Shown one piece after another: positions 47,410 through 58,600 of a DNA stretch of 64,000 bases. The DNA is from Thecamonas trahens ATCC 50062 (taxonomy: Eukaryota; Apusozoa; Apusomonadida; Apusomonadidae). The position numbers were made by a program, and so were the translations under genes. The stretch lies in the NCBI RefSeq assembly GCF_000142905.1, contig NW_013657678.1:262581-326580 (forward strand), in the 5' to 3' direction. Below the pieces are notes generated by a model. It saw only the letters and a program-made list of their open reading frames with translations, was not told the DNA's origin and searched no databases. Numbering within the stretch: position 1 is the stretch's first letter; each line of letters starts with the position of its first letter.

Positions 47410-48883
47410 ATGGCAAACCACGACCTTTCTGTACGCAGGTCTCCCCCCTTCCCCCCTTCCCCCCTTCCCCCCGCCCCCCCCCCCTCCCCACCCCTCCCCA
47501 CACACCCACCCTTGCACGTACTTTACGCCAATGGCTGAGGTCCACCAGGGTGTGCGGACGGGAGTGGCCGTGTACGCGGCAAATAGTCCGTGCGAGGACA
47601 TGCACCTGCAGACCGCGGTGGGAGGCGGAAGCGTGGTGGCGGTGTTGGACGGACACGGTGGGGCGCGGGCGGTCGCCTTTGCCCGCAACAAGCTTGTGGC
47701 TGCGCTCGGCGAGGCGTTGGATGGCGTACCTCCCACTGGAGTAGGTGCGGCCATGCAAGGAGCTCTGCTGGCAGTTGATGATGCGCTGCTGGCCGAGATC
47801 AAGGCCAAGCCGTATCCGACCACCGAGGCCGAGTTTGACGACAAGATCGGCCTGATGGAGCAAGGCGCGTGCGCGTCGCTGGTGTGGATCCCGACGCACG
47901 GGCGCGGCGAGATGGCGGTGGCACATCTGGGTGATACGCGAGTTGTGGCCGGCTCGCCATTGGGCGTTGCCCACGCTCTCTGCGAGGTGCACAACGCCGC
48001 AGAGCCTGCCGAGCGAGCCCGGCTCCAGGCTGCGCTGCCAAAGGACAAGCGCCTGTTTAAGACATATCCGGGGGCAGAGCCGGGCTCACTCAAGTACTAT
48101 GTCAAGGGCATTGTGCAGGTGACCCGAGCGCTCGGCGACGGATATCTCAAGGACCGCGAGCTAGCTCGACTGCACAACAAAGCCGCGCCACAGTTCAAGG
48201 TCTCGCCGCTGCCCAAAGAGGCTGCGCCGTACGTCTCGCCGCACGCACAAGTCGCGTCGCTCGTCATCGGGCGCGGAAGCAAGGACGAGCCCGCCTTTGT
48301 CGTTGTTGCCTCCGATGGGCTCTGGGACCACATGACCGACGGTGAGGTGACTCGCTTTGTGGCGAGCCGGCTGACCGCTGCCGCCCTGGCCGGCCCGGCC
48401 CGCTCCCAGATCTCTGACGCCGCCCTCAACGCCACAGCACAGGCTCTCATTGATGCTGTCCTTGACAAAGTTGCCGCCGGCTTTGAGCTCACCCGTGCCG
48501 AGCTCGAAGCCAAAGTCGCCGGCGCTCGCGGCGACTCGGGTCGGCGATCCTACCACGACGACATCACCGTCATTGTGGCGCTCCTCCCGGTCCCGCCTCC
48601 TGCAGCTGTGCCAGCTGAAGCAAGCTCGCCCATGGTGCGCCAGCCATCGCGTCCGCTCATGCCCATCGCCGAGGTCGGCCGTGACTTTTCGGTCGTCAAC
48701 ACCACAGCCAAGATGCAGGCGCTCTCGTCGCCGCCTGTCGCGCCGGTTCGGTCCCGCCGCAAGCGGGCTCCGCCGACGTCGACTGCGCCCTGCTCAGTCG
48801 AGCAGAGCCAAGCCGCTGAGAGCTCGCCACTACAAACCCGGGCCCAGCGCAGGCTGAAGCGGCAAAAGCGGTTGGGCCGGTGA
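47410..48883 (+). CDS. PP2C-family Ser/Thr phosphatase (PDP-like)
   Basis: A metal-dependent protein phosphatase of the PPM family, ~450 residues. Motifs in order: NSPCEDM, VLDGHGG (metal-binding Asp), MAVAHLGDTRVV, VQVTRALGDGYLK, VVVASDGLWDHM and HDDITVIVALL. The insert between GDGYLK and the DGLWD motif, and the YVSPHAQV spacing, recall pyruvate-dehydrogenase phosphatase and plant clade-D PP2Cs. There is no clear mitochondrial presequence. The start could be the ATG at 47410 (MANHDLS), spliced from donor GTACGC at 47431 to an acceptor at 47539 or 47548. Alternatively it is the ATG at 47531 with no intron. The donor matches the local consensus, so I prefer 47410. The C-terminus is a basic, Ser/Pro-rich tail. 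Confidence 0.9.
47431..47548 (+). other. Candidate PP2C intron 1 (about 118 bp)
   Basis: CTTTCT|GTACGC ... GTCCACCAG|GGTGTG. Contains long poly-C runs. An alternative acceptor GCTGAG at 47539 keeps the same frame. Confidence 0.55.
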
Positions 48884-49043
48884 GTGTGCCTCCGTCTAGC
48901 ACGTTTGCGCCATGCACGTGCAGCCCAAAGTGAAAGACTGGAATAGAACACTCTCCGTTCACTCGACTAAGGCCAGGCAAGCCACATCTGCAGTCGCCTC
49001 ATCCTGCACGGCTGCCGACTTGTTTCTGGCCTCCACCGGACTC

Positions 49044-51369
49044 ATGTTTGGAAGCGCAAAGGTGGCTCTGTCGCTCCACGCGGCTGCCGCGGCCGGTGAT
49101 GCGGCAAGGGTGGAGTCGCTTTTGGAAGCCGGGGCGGACGCAGGAGCAGGCAACGATCGCGGGTGGACGCCGATGTACGTGGCGGCACACTACGGACATG
49201 TCCACATCATCAAGATCCTTGCGGGAAGTCCAATAGCCGATGTCAATGCGCCCAACTCTCGCGGATGGACGCCGCTGCATGTGGCGGTGGTCTGCGGGCA
49301 TGACGATGTGGTGGACTGGCTGGTCAGCTGCGGCGGAGCCGATGTGGATGCCGTCTCGGTTGCCGGCGAAACGCCGCTGATCCTTGCCGCCAAGCACAAT
49401 CGGACCAACATGATTGACATTCTCCAGTCCAGTGGAAAGGAACCGCCAGCAGGCTGGCTCGCATCGGGCTCGGTGGCTGAGTTTGATGCTCCGCGCGCCA
49501 AGCTCCTCGCGCCGGTGCCTCGCGACGCCGATGGCGCCGTCGACGTGGCTGCCTGGGTGGTGAAGATGGACGATGAAGGGGTGTTTCAAGCCCATGCCCA
49601 ACAGTGGACACTAATGCACCTGGCTGCAGCCACAGAGTCTCCAGTTATGGTCCTTTGGCTCGTCACCCACTGCCCGGAATTGATCAGCGTCGTGGACGGC
49701 AACGGCGCGACGCCGCTGCACTTCGGCACTGCCTCCATCCGAGTTGTGCAGATCCTGCACAGTCATGGTGCGAGCTTGTGCCAGCTTGATGCCAATCGCC
49801 ACAGTCCTGTGGACAAGGCAATTGCGGGTAACCACGTGCCGTCGCTCAAGTGGATGGCGCGATGCGCTGGAAAGGCGAGTTGCACCAAGTGCGGCACCAT
49901 CCTCCTGCACTCGCTTGTCATGTCCGGCAATGTCGAGACGCTAATGTCTGTCATGCTAACGTACACCGCAGGCATGTTGTCGTGGTCTTCGCCAAACGGG
50001 CAATCACCGCTTCATCTAGCTGTCGCGCTCGGCAACACGGCGATGGTCGAGGCACTGCTGGCGACAGCTGTCGGTCCAACGGCGGCCGTTCCTACTCGCA
50101 CTGCCGAGGCCGACGAAGATGACAAAAGTGCCATCGCATGGAAGAAGGAGGAGGCCCTGCTGCGTGGCGGATGGTCCAAAGGCGTGCGGTTTGCAGCCGA
50201 CGCCGCGGACATCGTCTTTTCATGGCTCTCGATGCTCAACGAGGACGGCGAGGCACCGCTACACATTGCAGCCGCCCTTGCGACCGACAACGATGGCCTG
50301 GAGAACACCATGCATGTTGTTACTATGCTCCAAGTTCTCCGTGATGCCGGTGCCGACAAGACTCTGCGGAACAGTCGTGGGCAGCTCATCCTCCACATTG
50401 CGGTGGAGCATGCGATCGCGGCCACGAGCAAGATCCTGGATGCGATCCCCGGGGTCCTCCCGGTTACCCTTTTCTGGAGTACGTTATGATGTTTAACGCC
50501 GACGCGAACGCATGCGACGGCAGCGGCTTGACCGCGCTTCAATGCGCAGCGACTGCAGGCGCGACAACGGTGATCCGAGTCCTGCTCAAGGGATGCAGCG
50601 TCGACGCGCGCGGAGCGGACCACACCACTGCGCTTCACTGCGCAGCGGCTGGCAACCACGCCAATGCCGTGTGCATGCTTGTAGCCGAGGGTGCCGACAC
50701 CGAGGCTCGTGACAGGCTGGGCGCTGTCCCGTTACACTACGCCGCTAAGGCATCTGCGCTCGAGTCTGTTGCCGCTCTCATCCGGTGCGGCGCCGACGTC
50801 GACGCGCGTAATGACCGGCTCGAGACTCCGCTCCATGTTGCGGCCAAAACGATGGTGCCAGCACCTTGGCGCGGCTTCTCCAAGCCGGTGGCTCATCCGG
50901 CTCACGGTCTCTCATCGGTGGCACCGTTGTCCATGCCGCGCTCGACTCGCCAGCTTGTGTAGCTGTGCTGCTCTCGCATGGTGCTGACCTGCGGGCGCGC
51001 GACGAGGCTGGGCGAACTCTCGCGCACTTGGCCGCCATGGTGGGCCGGCTGGATGTCATCGAAGTGCTGGCCGTTCACGATATTTGCCTTGTGGCCAAAG
51101 CCGGCGTCGACGAACTTGGCGCCACTCCGCAGCTCTACGCTTCGGCGTGCGGCGACGTGGCCATGGTGGCCTATCTCATCCTCTCCGGCGTAGACTCTAC
51201 CCAGTTGGCATCTGATGTCGCCATCGGTAACCTCTGTATTCCTGAGACCATTGTGACCTTTCTCGCTTCCGTTGAGCTCTTGGGAGCTACCACCCGCGAC
51301 GCTGTCATCGCAGCACTTCCCGAGGCCAGCGCCCGCGCCGTACTTGCCGGCGCTGCCCTCCCGCGCTGA
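49044..51369 (+). CDS. Ankyrin-repeat protein
   Basis: A 775-residue protein made almost wholly of ankyrin repeats. I can follow at least twelve, for example NDRGWTPMYVAAHYGHVHII, NSRGWTPLHVAVVCGHDDVV, NGQSPLHLAVALGNTAMVEA, DHTTALHCAAAGNHANAVCM and DEAGRTLAHLAAMVGRLDVI. There is no kinase, SOCS-box or membrane segment, so partner and pathway are open. The first ATG after the PP2C gene, at 48912, would add a 44-residue leader. MFGSAKVALSLHAAAAAG at 49044 leads straight into repeat 1 and is preferred. Two one-base deletions split the frame: the T run 50470-50473 and the A run 50846-50849. Restoring both gives uninterrupted repeats (HVAAKNDGASTLARLLQAGG). Confidence 0.88.
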
Positions 51370-51636
51370 TATGCATACGCTGACAAACCGAGCATCAAAA
51401 CATCCGGCCCAGACCAGCTGACACCCCCCCCCCTCCTCCATCCCTTCCCTCGATCAAGCCATGTCATGATGACGTGCAGCAAGAGATGCGGACAGGCGGG
51501 CGCCGATGATGACATGGTGCCACATTGATTGTTGTTTGGCCAACAAACAACAGCCAGAGGAAGCGGACGACAAGGCGTCTCCTCGCACCCGCACCCACAC
51601 CCGTTCAGCACCACACAACTCGGAAAACGGGACAAC
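51370..51636. promoter_or_regulatory. Intergenic spacer upstream of mitochondrial HSP70
   Basis: 267 bp with a poly-C run near 51424. It should hold the HSP70 promoter. I see no unambiguous inverted GAA heat-shock repeats. Confidence 0.4.
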
Positions 51637-53893
51637 ATGCTCCGTGCTACGACTCTTATGGCTGCCACCGCTCCGCTGCGGCGGCTTGTGCCTTCCCTCA
51701 CCACGCGGTACGCACCCAGTGTCTTGGCCATCCCCCGCCCCATCCCCTCACCCCGTCTGCACCGTTCCTGGACGCGTCACTTGGATGGATTGGGTCGCGA
51801 ACGGGTGGAGGGCGGGAGGGGGGGGGCGGGGGGTGGGAGGGGGGGGGTGGGAGGGGGGGACGGTCTGGGCGGTCTGAAGGGGGGAGGAAGGGGGAATCAG
51901 GTAGGGAACAGGCAGACTCACGGCATGAGTGTGATGTAATGATTGGGGGAGTAGGGCTTTTGCGGGCGCTGTGGGCGTGAGTGAGGGCGCTGCAGGCGCT
52001 GAGGACGGCGCCGGCGGAGCAACGCAGGTGGCAAACATCCCTACCATTGGCATCGACCTGGGCACCACCAACTCGTGCGTGGCGGTGGTGGAGAACGGCG
52101 AGCCGCGAGTTCTGGAGAACGAGGAGGGTAAGCGGACGACGCCGTCGGTGGTGGCCTTCCAGCCGGATGGCTCGCGGCTTGTGGGCGCGCCGGCCAAGCG
52201 CGGTGCGGTGACCAACCCGAAGAACACCATCTATGGGGCCAAGCGGCTTATCGGGCGGACGTTTGACGACCCGGCCATTGCCACGCTGCAGAAGATGGTC
52301 TCGTACGAGATCTGCCGCGCGCCCAACGGGACCGATGCCTGGGTGTCTGCCCAGGGCAAGCAGTACTCGCCGTCGCAGATCGGCTCATTTGTGCTGACCA
52401 AGATGCAGGAGACTGCAGCGCGCGTGCTCGGCGGCATGCCCAACAAGGCGGTTATCACCGTCCCGGCGTACTTTGACGACTCGCAGCGGCAGGCAACCAA
52501 GGATGCCGGCCGCATCTGCGGCTTTGACCAGATCCGGATCATCAACGAGCCGACGGCGGCGGCGCTCTCGTACGGCATCAACTCGACCGAGGCGCAGACC
52601 ATTGCGGTGTACGATCTCGGCGGCGGTACCTTTGACATTTCGGTCCTCGAGGTCGACGACGGTGTGTTTGTGGTCAAGTCGACCGGCGGTGACTCGACGC
52701 TCGGCGGCGAGGACTGGGACGAGACCATTCTGCAGCACATGCTGTCGACGTTCAAGTCGCAGACCGGCGTCGACCTCTCGGGCGACCAGATGTCGATCCA
52801 GCGGCTTCGCGAGGCGGCTGAGGAGGCGAAGCGCGCCCTCGACGCGTCGCCGTCGACGGACATCAACCTGCCGTTCATTACCCAGACCGACGGCGGCCCG
52901 CTGCACTTTGAGGCGACGCTGACGCGCGCCGAGCTGGAGAAGCTCACCGGCCCGCTCATCGACAAGACCCGGGCGCCGTCTGAGCAGGCGCTCCGCGACG
53001 CGCACATCTCGGCGGCCGAGGTGGACAAGGTCCTGCTTGTTGGTGGCATGACCCGCATGCCTAAGGTTGTCTCGACGGTGGCCGAGCTGTTTGGCAAGGA
53101 CCCGTCCAAGGGCGTGAACCCGGACGAGGCCGTGGCTTCGGGCGCCGCCATTCAGGGCTCGATCCTCGACGGCGCCATCTCGGGCGTGGCCCTTGTCGAC
53201 GTCACGCCGCTCTCGCTCGGCACCAACGTGGAGGGCGGGCTCTTTGCCCGCATCATCGAGCGGAACACGCCGATTCCGGTCTCCAAGACCAAGACCTTTA
53301 CCACTGCACAGGACCACCAGACGTACATTGTCGCCGACGTCCTGCAGGGCGACCGCGAGCTCGCCGCCGAGAACCGCAAGCTCGGCACGCTGCGCCTCGA
53401 CGGCATCCCGCCCATGCGCAAGGGTGTGCCGCAGCTCGATGTTACCTTTGACCTCAACGCCGAGGGCATCCTCAAGGTCACCGCCACCGACCAGGCCACC
53501 GGTACCACCTCGGAGACCGTGGTCGAGACCAAGGGCGGCCTCACCGAGGCCGAGATCGAGCAGATGGTCCGTGAGGCCGAGATGTTTGCTGAGGAGGACA
53601 AGAAGCGCCGCGCCGCCATCGAGCTTCGCAACGAGGCTGAGTCGCTCGCTCACACCACCCGTGCCTCGGTCGAGGACAACGCCAAGCTCCTCACCGAGGC
53701 CAGCAAGACCAAGCTCCTCTCGCAGGTCGACGCCCTCGAGGCTGCGCTCGACGGCAAGGACGGCGATGCGCTCCGCGCCAAGATGGACGAGCTTAAGAAC
53801 GAGGTCAACGACGCCTTTGAGGCCGCCTACAAGTCCAAGCAGGGCCCTGCCGCCGGCACCCCGCCGCCGGAGCAGCAGACCCCGCAGCAGTAA
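51637..53893 (+). CDS. HSPA9: Mitochondrial Hsp70 (DnaK/mortalin type)
   Basis: ATP-driven chaperone of the mitochondrial matrix and import motor. Exon 1 (51637-51707) encodes the presequence MLRATTLMAATAPLRRLVPS, rich in Arg, Ala and Leu without acids. Intron 51708-51954 is in phase 2 and splits an Arg codon. The mature part shows IGIDLGTTNSCVAVVENGE (phosphate 1), VITVPAYFDDSQRQATKDAG, IINEPTAAALSYG, YDLGGGTFDISVLEV (phosphate 2), VLLVGGMTRMPKV (adenosine) and VALVDVTPLSLGTNVEGG (linker into the substrate domain). Spliced length is 669 residues, normal for the family. The C-terminus is PPPEQQTPQQ, without the EEVD of cytosolic Hsp70s. No frame breaks. Together with Hsp10 at 36400-37131 it represents mitochondrial protein folding. 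Confidence 0.97.
51708..51954 (+). other. HSPA9: Mitochondrial HSP70 intron (247 bp)
   Basis: ACGCG|GTACGC ... GGGGAGTAG|GGCTTT, phase 2. Carries G runs (about 51810-51885) on the sense strand. Confidence 0.88.
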
Positions 53894-54134
53894 ACAGCCC
53901 TAATGAGTCGGTCGACCCTACCCCCCACTCCGAGCCGACCTGCCGTCACCCATCATCGCCCGCCGCCGCCCGCCGACCGCCGCGACATCCCACGCCCACC
54001 CCCCCCCCCCCCCCACCCCTCCGCTCCCCGCTCCCGACCCCTACCGCCTCCAATCTACCGGCACCCCACTCCACCACCCCCAGCCCTACCCCCCCGGCCC
54101 ACCCCCCAGCCCCAGCCACCTCCTCCCCACACAT
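53894..54134 (+). other. C-rich intergenic spacer
   Basis: 241 bp between HSP70 and the next plus-strand gene. It includes a C run at about 53999-54014 and further CCCC blocks up to the start codon; no motif recognised. Confidence 0.5.
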
Positions 54135-55076
54135 ATGTTTGCCCTCCGCCTCTGCACCCGCCAGCCCCGCCCCGCAGCCGCTGCGCTGTCGACCACGGCC
54201 CGGGCTGCGGTGGAGATCTTCGAGACGCCCGCAGGGAGCGGACGCGGCGCCGGCGGGCAGGTCGATGCCGTGGCCCTAGCTGCCCTGCCAGACGTGCCTG
54301 CCATGGTTGATGCCCTACAGGATGCCTTGGACTATGAGCCGGGCTTCCACCGCTGGCGCCGTGGCGGTGCCAGCAAGTTCCTCCCTCGTCTGGTTGACCC
54401 GGCCGCCCCCGCCGCCGCCATGGCCGCCGCCGCCGCCTCGGCCGATGACGTCGCCGTCATCTTCTCAACCGCCCTGCCGCTGCTCAACCTTGCTGCTGCT
54501 GCCGAGTACGGCTCCGTCGCCGCCGTCCCTGCTCCGCTTCTGGATTCGGCTGCCACCGCCCGCCTCGTCGCCCTCGCCGTCGACGATGCCGCCCCGGGCG
54601 TCATCGCCGACGCCCTCGCCGCCCGCCCCACCACCCGCCTCTTCCCGGCCGCCGACGACTACAAGGCCCTGCTTACCGCTGCTGCTGACGCTGCCCCTGA
54701 CACGCTCTCGCGCATTTATCCGTTTATGGCCCTGGATCACCCGCAGGCTCTCGACAACGACACCGCAACTGCCGTCGTCGCCGCTGCCGCCGCCGCTCCG
54801 ACCTGGGCCGACGACGCCGCCTCCATCGCCGCCTCCCTCCCCGATGCTGACGCCGATGCCGATGCCGATGCTGCCCCGGCCGCTCCTGCCTCGGTCTCGC
54901 TCCCCAAGAGCCTTGCCACCGCAGTCCAGGTTGCCGCTGACGCCGCCGCCCTCGGCCTAGACACCGCGCCCGCGCTCGCCCGCGACATCCTCGACGCTGT
55001 GGCTCATGCGCCCGAGCTTGATGCGCGAGTGGGCGACGCCCTCACCGCACAGATTGAGGCTGTGCTTGATCTGTAG
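54135..55076 (+). CDS. Predicted mitochondrial protein, function unknown
   Basis: 313 residues with a good matrix-targeting N-terminus: MFALRLCTRQPRPAAAALST is Arg-rich, lacks acids and is followed by STTARAAVE, a plausible cleavage region. The rest is very Ala-rich and predicted helical, with low-complexity DADADADADAAPAAPA near residue 240. Segment MVDALQDALDYEPGFHRWRR is the most distinctive; I do not recognise it. The frame is open, codon use matches its neighbours, and the start follows a C-rich leader as in other genes here. A helical-repeat mitochondrial RNA- or ribosome-associated protein is possible but unsupported. It directly follows mitochondrial HSP70 on the same strand. Confidence 0.75.
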   Translation: MFALRLCTRQPRPAAAALSTTARAAVEIFETPAGSGRGAGGQVDAVALAALPDVPAMVDALQDALDYEPGFHRWRRGGASKFLPRLVDPAAPAAAMAAAAASADDVAVIFSTALPLLNLAAAAEYGSVAAVPAPLLDSAATARLVALAVDDAAPGVIADALAARPTTRLFPAADDYKALLTAAADAAPDTLSRIYPFMALDHPQALDNDTATAVVAAAAAAPTWADDAASIAASLPDADADADADAAPAAPASVSLPKSLATAVQVAADAAALGLDTAPALARDILDAVAHAPELDARVGDALTAQIEAVLDL

Positions 55077-55286
55077 AGTGAACGACTGCTTGATGATGAT
55101 GATAAGTGGGAGGAGGAGATGGGTGGGGGAGGGGGTTTCTTCATGCTCTTCATGGTCAAGGGAAATCTCCCCAAGCCGACTGACGCAAGCAGTACGAGGC
55201 GGACACGTCGGAGCAGCCACAGCAGGCACCCAGGAGAAATACTCCCCCGAGGCCCGACCGCCCACTGTCTGTCCCTCTGCTGCGCT

Positions 55287-55292
55287 AATAAA
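55287..55292 (+). promoter_or_regulatory. Candidate polyadenylation hexamer AATAAA
   Basis: Lies 211 bp after the stop of the predicted mitochondrial gene. Plausible but unsupported by other genes in the window. Confidence 0.3.
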
Positions 55293-55459
55293 GCTGGGTT
55301 CTACACCTAGACACATGTACATCATTCAGCACATGCGTGTGTTGGAGGGGGGGGGGAAGGGAGGGAGGGGGGGGGGGGGGGAGGGGGGAGGGGGAGGTGG
55401 GGATGTCCGAGGGATGGCAGTGGTGGGCTCAAATGAGCCTCTCTTGCACCCACTGCACA

Positions 55460-55545
55460 CGCCACACCACGCGCACCACGCGCACCACACACACCACACA
55501 CACCACACACACCACACACAATACACACAATACACACAACATACA
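55460..55545 (+). repeat. Degenerate (ACACC/CACACA)n array
   Basis: Microsatellite-like run of CACGCGCAC, CACACACAC and ACAATAC units in the MED23 3' flank. Confidence 0.85.
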
Positions 55546-55699
55546 CTTGCTCGCTTACAGAGCACAGGAACGCTAGCTCATCTCCATACATTTTCTTCTC
55601 AGTTCACATGAGTGGTCCTACATCGAGAGTTGTGTCTGTGGTGACGGAGGACACGGTCAACTCGTTCAGTCCGGTGTGCTTGGTCGGCTCTTCGGGGCC

Positions 55700-58600
55700 T
55701 CACCTTGCCATCAAGGCGTGATCAAGCAAGGCCCGGAACCGCCTAACCAACCAGGGCGGGAGCTCGGCGCGCACAACGGCAAAGGCCTGTCGTTGCGACT
55801 CGGGCACGTCGCCAAAGACTAGGATGGAGTGGGTGACAAAGTCGATGATGACCTCGAGTGCCGCCCGGTCTATCGCGTCGAGCTCCGGCTCGTCGCTAAC
55901 GTCGCCAAAACATCGACAACCGCCTGGAGCACCTCGAGCACCAGGTGGATGGTCAAGTTTCCATGCTTGGTCATCCGGTACACCGCTGGTCCCACAATCT
56001 GGCAAACAACGTGGACCTGTGAGATGGAGACAGCCGGCCGGATCGACCGCACAAACTCGGGCAGGCACTCGAGCATCATGGCATCTACGCCGAGAAGAAA
56101 GGCGTGCGCAAAGACAATGAGCGAGTCGCAATCCGACGGCCGCCAGAGCGAAAATGTTGTCGGTACATGCTGCAACGTTCCCTTCACCGCGTCAATCCAC
56201 GCGTACAGCACCGGAACGTGGTACGCCGAGGGAAGCCGCGCAAGGAGCCCGGCCTTGGCCAGTCCGCGCCGCGCCTCGGTGTCTGCCAGCAGTAGCGCCG
56301 CGGCGTCGTCCGCTGCCAGCGGCAGTGCCAGCACCTGGATCGCCGCAGCCATAGCTAGCCGCGGTGCTGCAGCCTTAAACTCGCGATGCGAGGCGTACGG
56401 CAAGTCGTGTGGCCCGGCTGCGGGCGGGCCGTCACCTTGGCCCGGCAGGTGTGCCGTCAAGCTGTCCAGCACCCGTGTCAGGAAGCTCGTGCCATCAGCA
56501 TTGACCATCTTCAGCTTTCTCGCCATCATCGATGCCGTATGGACCCCATCTTCGATGACGTACTCCACAAAGGCGGGGTCAAGGGCGTGCCCAAGCTCAG
56601 AGTCCGACTGGGCGCGCCGGCTGCCGCGCGGAAACGCAAACGTCCGGACCAATGCCCGCTTGACCTCGGGCGTCAGACCAGAAGACTCGGCGTGGTAGTG
56701 CAACAGATCGTGAAGCGTCTGCATCGGCCGTGGCACTGACGCCACCACAAAGTTCAACGGAGGCGCAAGGAGCACGCTTGTCACAAACTCGGGCGCGTCG
56801 GCCGCAATGAACCGCGAGAGCACAAGCTGCAGATACGGCGTGAGCCGCGACATTTCCGAGTGGTAGTAGGTCGGCAGCGCGTCGGGGCTGCGCCCCCGCT
56901 GCGGAAACCGCTCCTCGTATGCTGCGAGCGCAGGCAGCATCCAAGATCCAAACACCGCACCCGGTGGCTCAGCCTCGGCTAGCCGCGCGTCGCACGAGCC
57001 AAACCAAAGCGAGGCCCGCGCACTCACCGCGCTCGAGGTCAGGAAGCCCTGAAGAAGCTGCAGCGCAATCGGGTTGGCATCGACCTCCAGTAGCGCCATA
57101 ATCAGCTCGCCAGCATCCACAAGCTGCCACTCAAACGCCATCGCGACCAACCGCGCCACCCCACGCTCGACAGCCTTGCTCGTCGCCCCAGCGTAAGAGT
57201 CGGAGATGTGTGAGACAGCAAAGGCCACCGCGTGAAACAGGGCACGCGTCACCATGTGCGGCTTGACAGCGTCGAGAACAACTCTCATGTTCACGACCAG
57301 CGCATCGCTGGCAGCCGTAAACGCCGTCATCCAGAACCACGACAGCACGTCACGGAGGTAGAGCGGGCTTGACGCAGAGCTTGCGTCGCCAGCCTCTGTG
57401 CCCGCGCTCGAGCCCGACATCGTCGCCGCCCACGCCGCCTCCTCTGCAGCGACCACTCGCTTGACCAGCGGTGAAGTAGCCGTCAGGACTGGCGACGCCC
57501 CACAGAGATGCTCGCTCAATGAATGGGCCTGATCGTACGCCGAGACCTCCACCGCAGTTGGTGCAGCATCCTTCCACGACTTTGACCCCCAGAGGCTGGC
57601 GTGCGCCGCCTCGCTCACATCGACCACGTCCATGGCAGCGAGGCCCGAGCCCGAGTCGAACTTGCCAGAGTTCGACTTTGACCCGCTTCTGTGCCCACGA
57701 GCAGCCTTGCCGCTCGCCGCGACTGTGCTGATGGCATCGACAAGTGGAGCCGGGAAGGCCATGAGCACGTGCTGCGGCCACTTGAGCGTCGCCGGCGACG
57801 CTTGGGCAATGGCCGTCACCACGTCCGGAAGCTTGCCGAGCTTGCCACGAACCGCCACGCCTCGCACCGCCAGTGACATGGCCAGCGCCTGCATACTGGC
57901 CGAGTCGACTACCACCGTCTGCCGCGTCTTCAGCTGCGCCAGTGGACTCTCCAGGTTGTTGTGGAGAGGGAGAAGCACAAGTATGAGGTGCTGCACCGCA
58001 GCGTAGACAGCTCGCGAGCTGGTCTTGGTGAGATAATCCGAAAGGCCGACAAGAATGTCGCCCACGCTCTCATTATCAACCAGCCAGTTGACGAGCCGCG
58101 CCGAGAAGAGTTCCGAGAGCGCGACGGCCAGTCGCTTGCGCTCAGAGGCGGTCCGTAGCACAAAGTTGAACAAACTCCGAAGCGCGCATGCGTTGGGCGC
58201 CGAGTTGAGCAGCCGGGCCAGTGTGTCCAGCGCACCCGGCGGAAAGGCCTCGCGGCGCACAGCTTTCGGCGCAAGGTATGAAAACAGGAAACGCGCCATG
58301 TCCGACCGCGCCCGCAATGACAACATGTGCACCACCGCGAGCGGGACTGGCGGGTCCAGGTTCGGCACGAGAGTGCCCGACGGCAGTGCCGGTGTCTCAT
58401 TCACATCGTTCGAGCCGTAGCCGTGGCCTTGATACAGCAGCTCGATCATCCATCGCGCCACCTCATTCGGCGCGTAGAGTGTGACGACGCCGAGCGTGCA
58501 GATGTCGTCATCACGCCACTCGTTCACCGGCTTGGACCCCAGCTTGGCCACAACGTCTCGCGCTGACGACGACATCCGGGAATCGCGGTGCGATTCGATG

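Larger units (their letters stand above)
55077..55699. other. Intergenic region with simple repeats
   Basis: 623 bp between the convergent mitochondrial-protein gene and MED23. Contains AATAAA (55287-55292), a poly-G block (about 55350-55397) and a CACAC/ACACC array (about 55460-55545). Short frames here are made of the repeats only. Confidence 0.6.

Noticed and set aside
47375-47744. Read-through of the secreted protein into the PP2C region
   Set aside because: The tail is poly-Pro from C runs and then an antiframe of the phosphatase. Restoring one base near 47275 gives a natural stop at 47372.
4200-55910. Pseudogene interpretation of the genes with frame breaks
   Set aside because: Apart from the breaks there are no internal stops, key motifs are intact, and several are essential single-copy families (GCN1, MED23). 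Decay would not give almost only one-base deletions in homopolymers.
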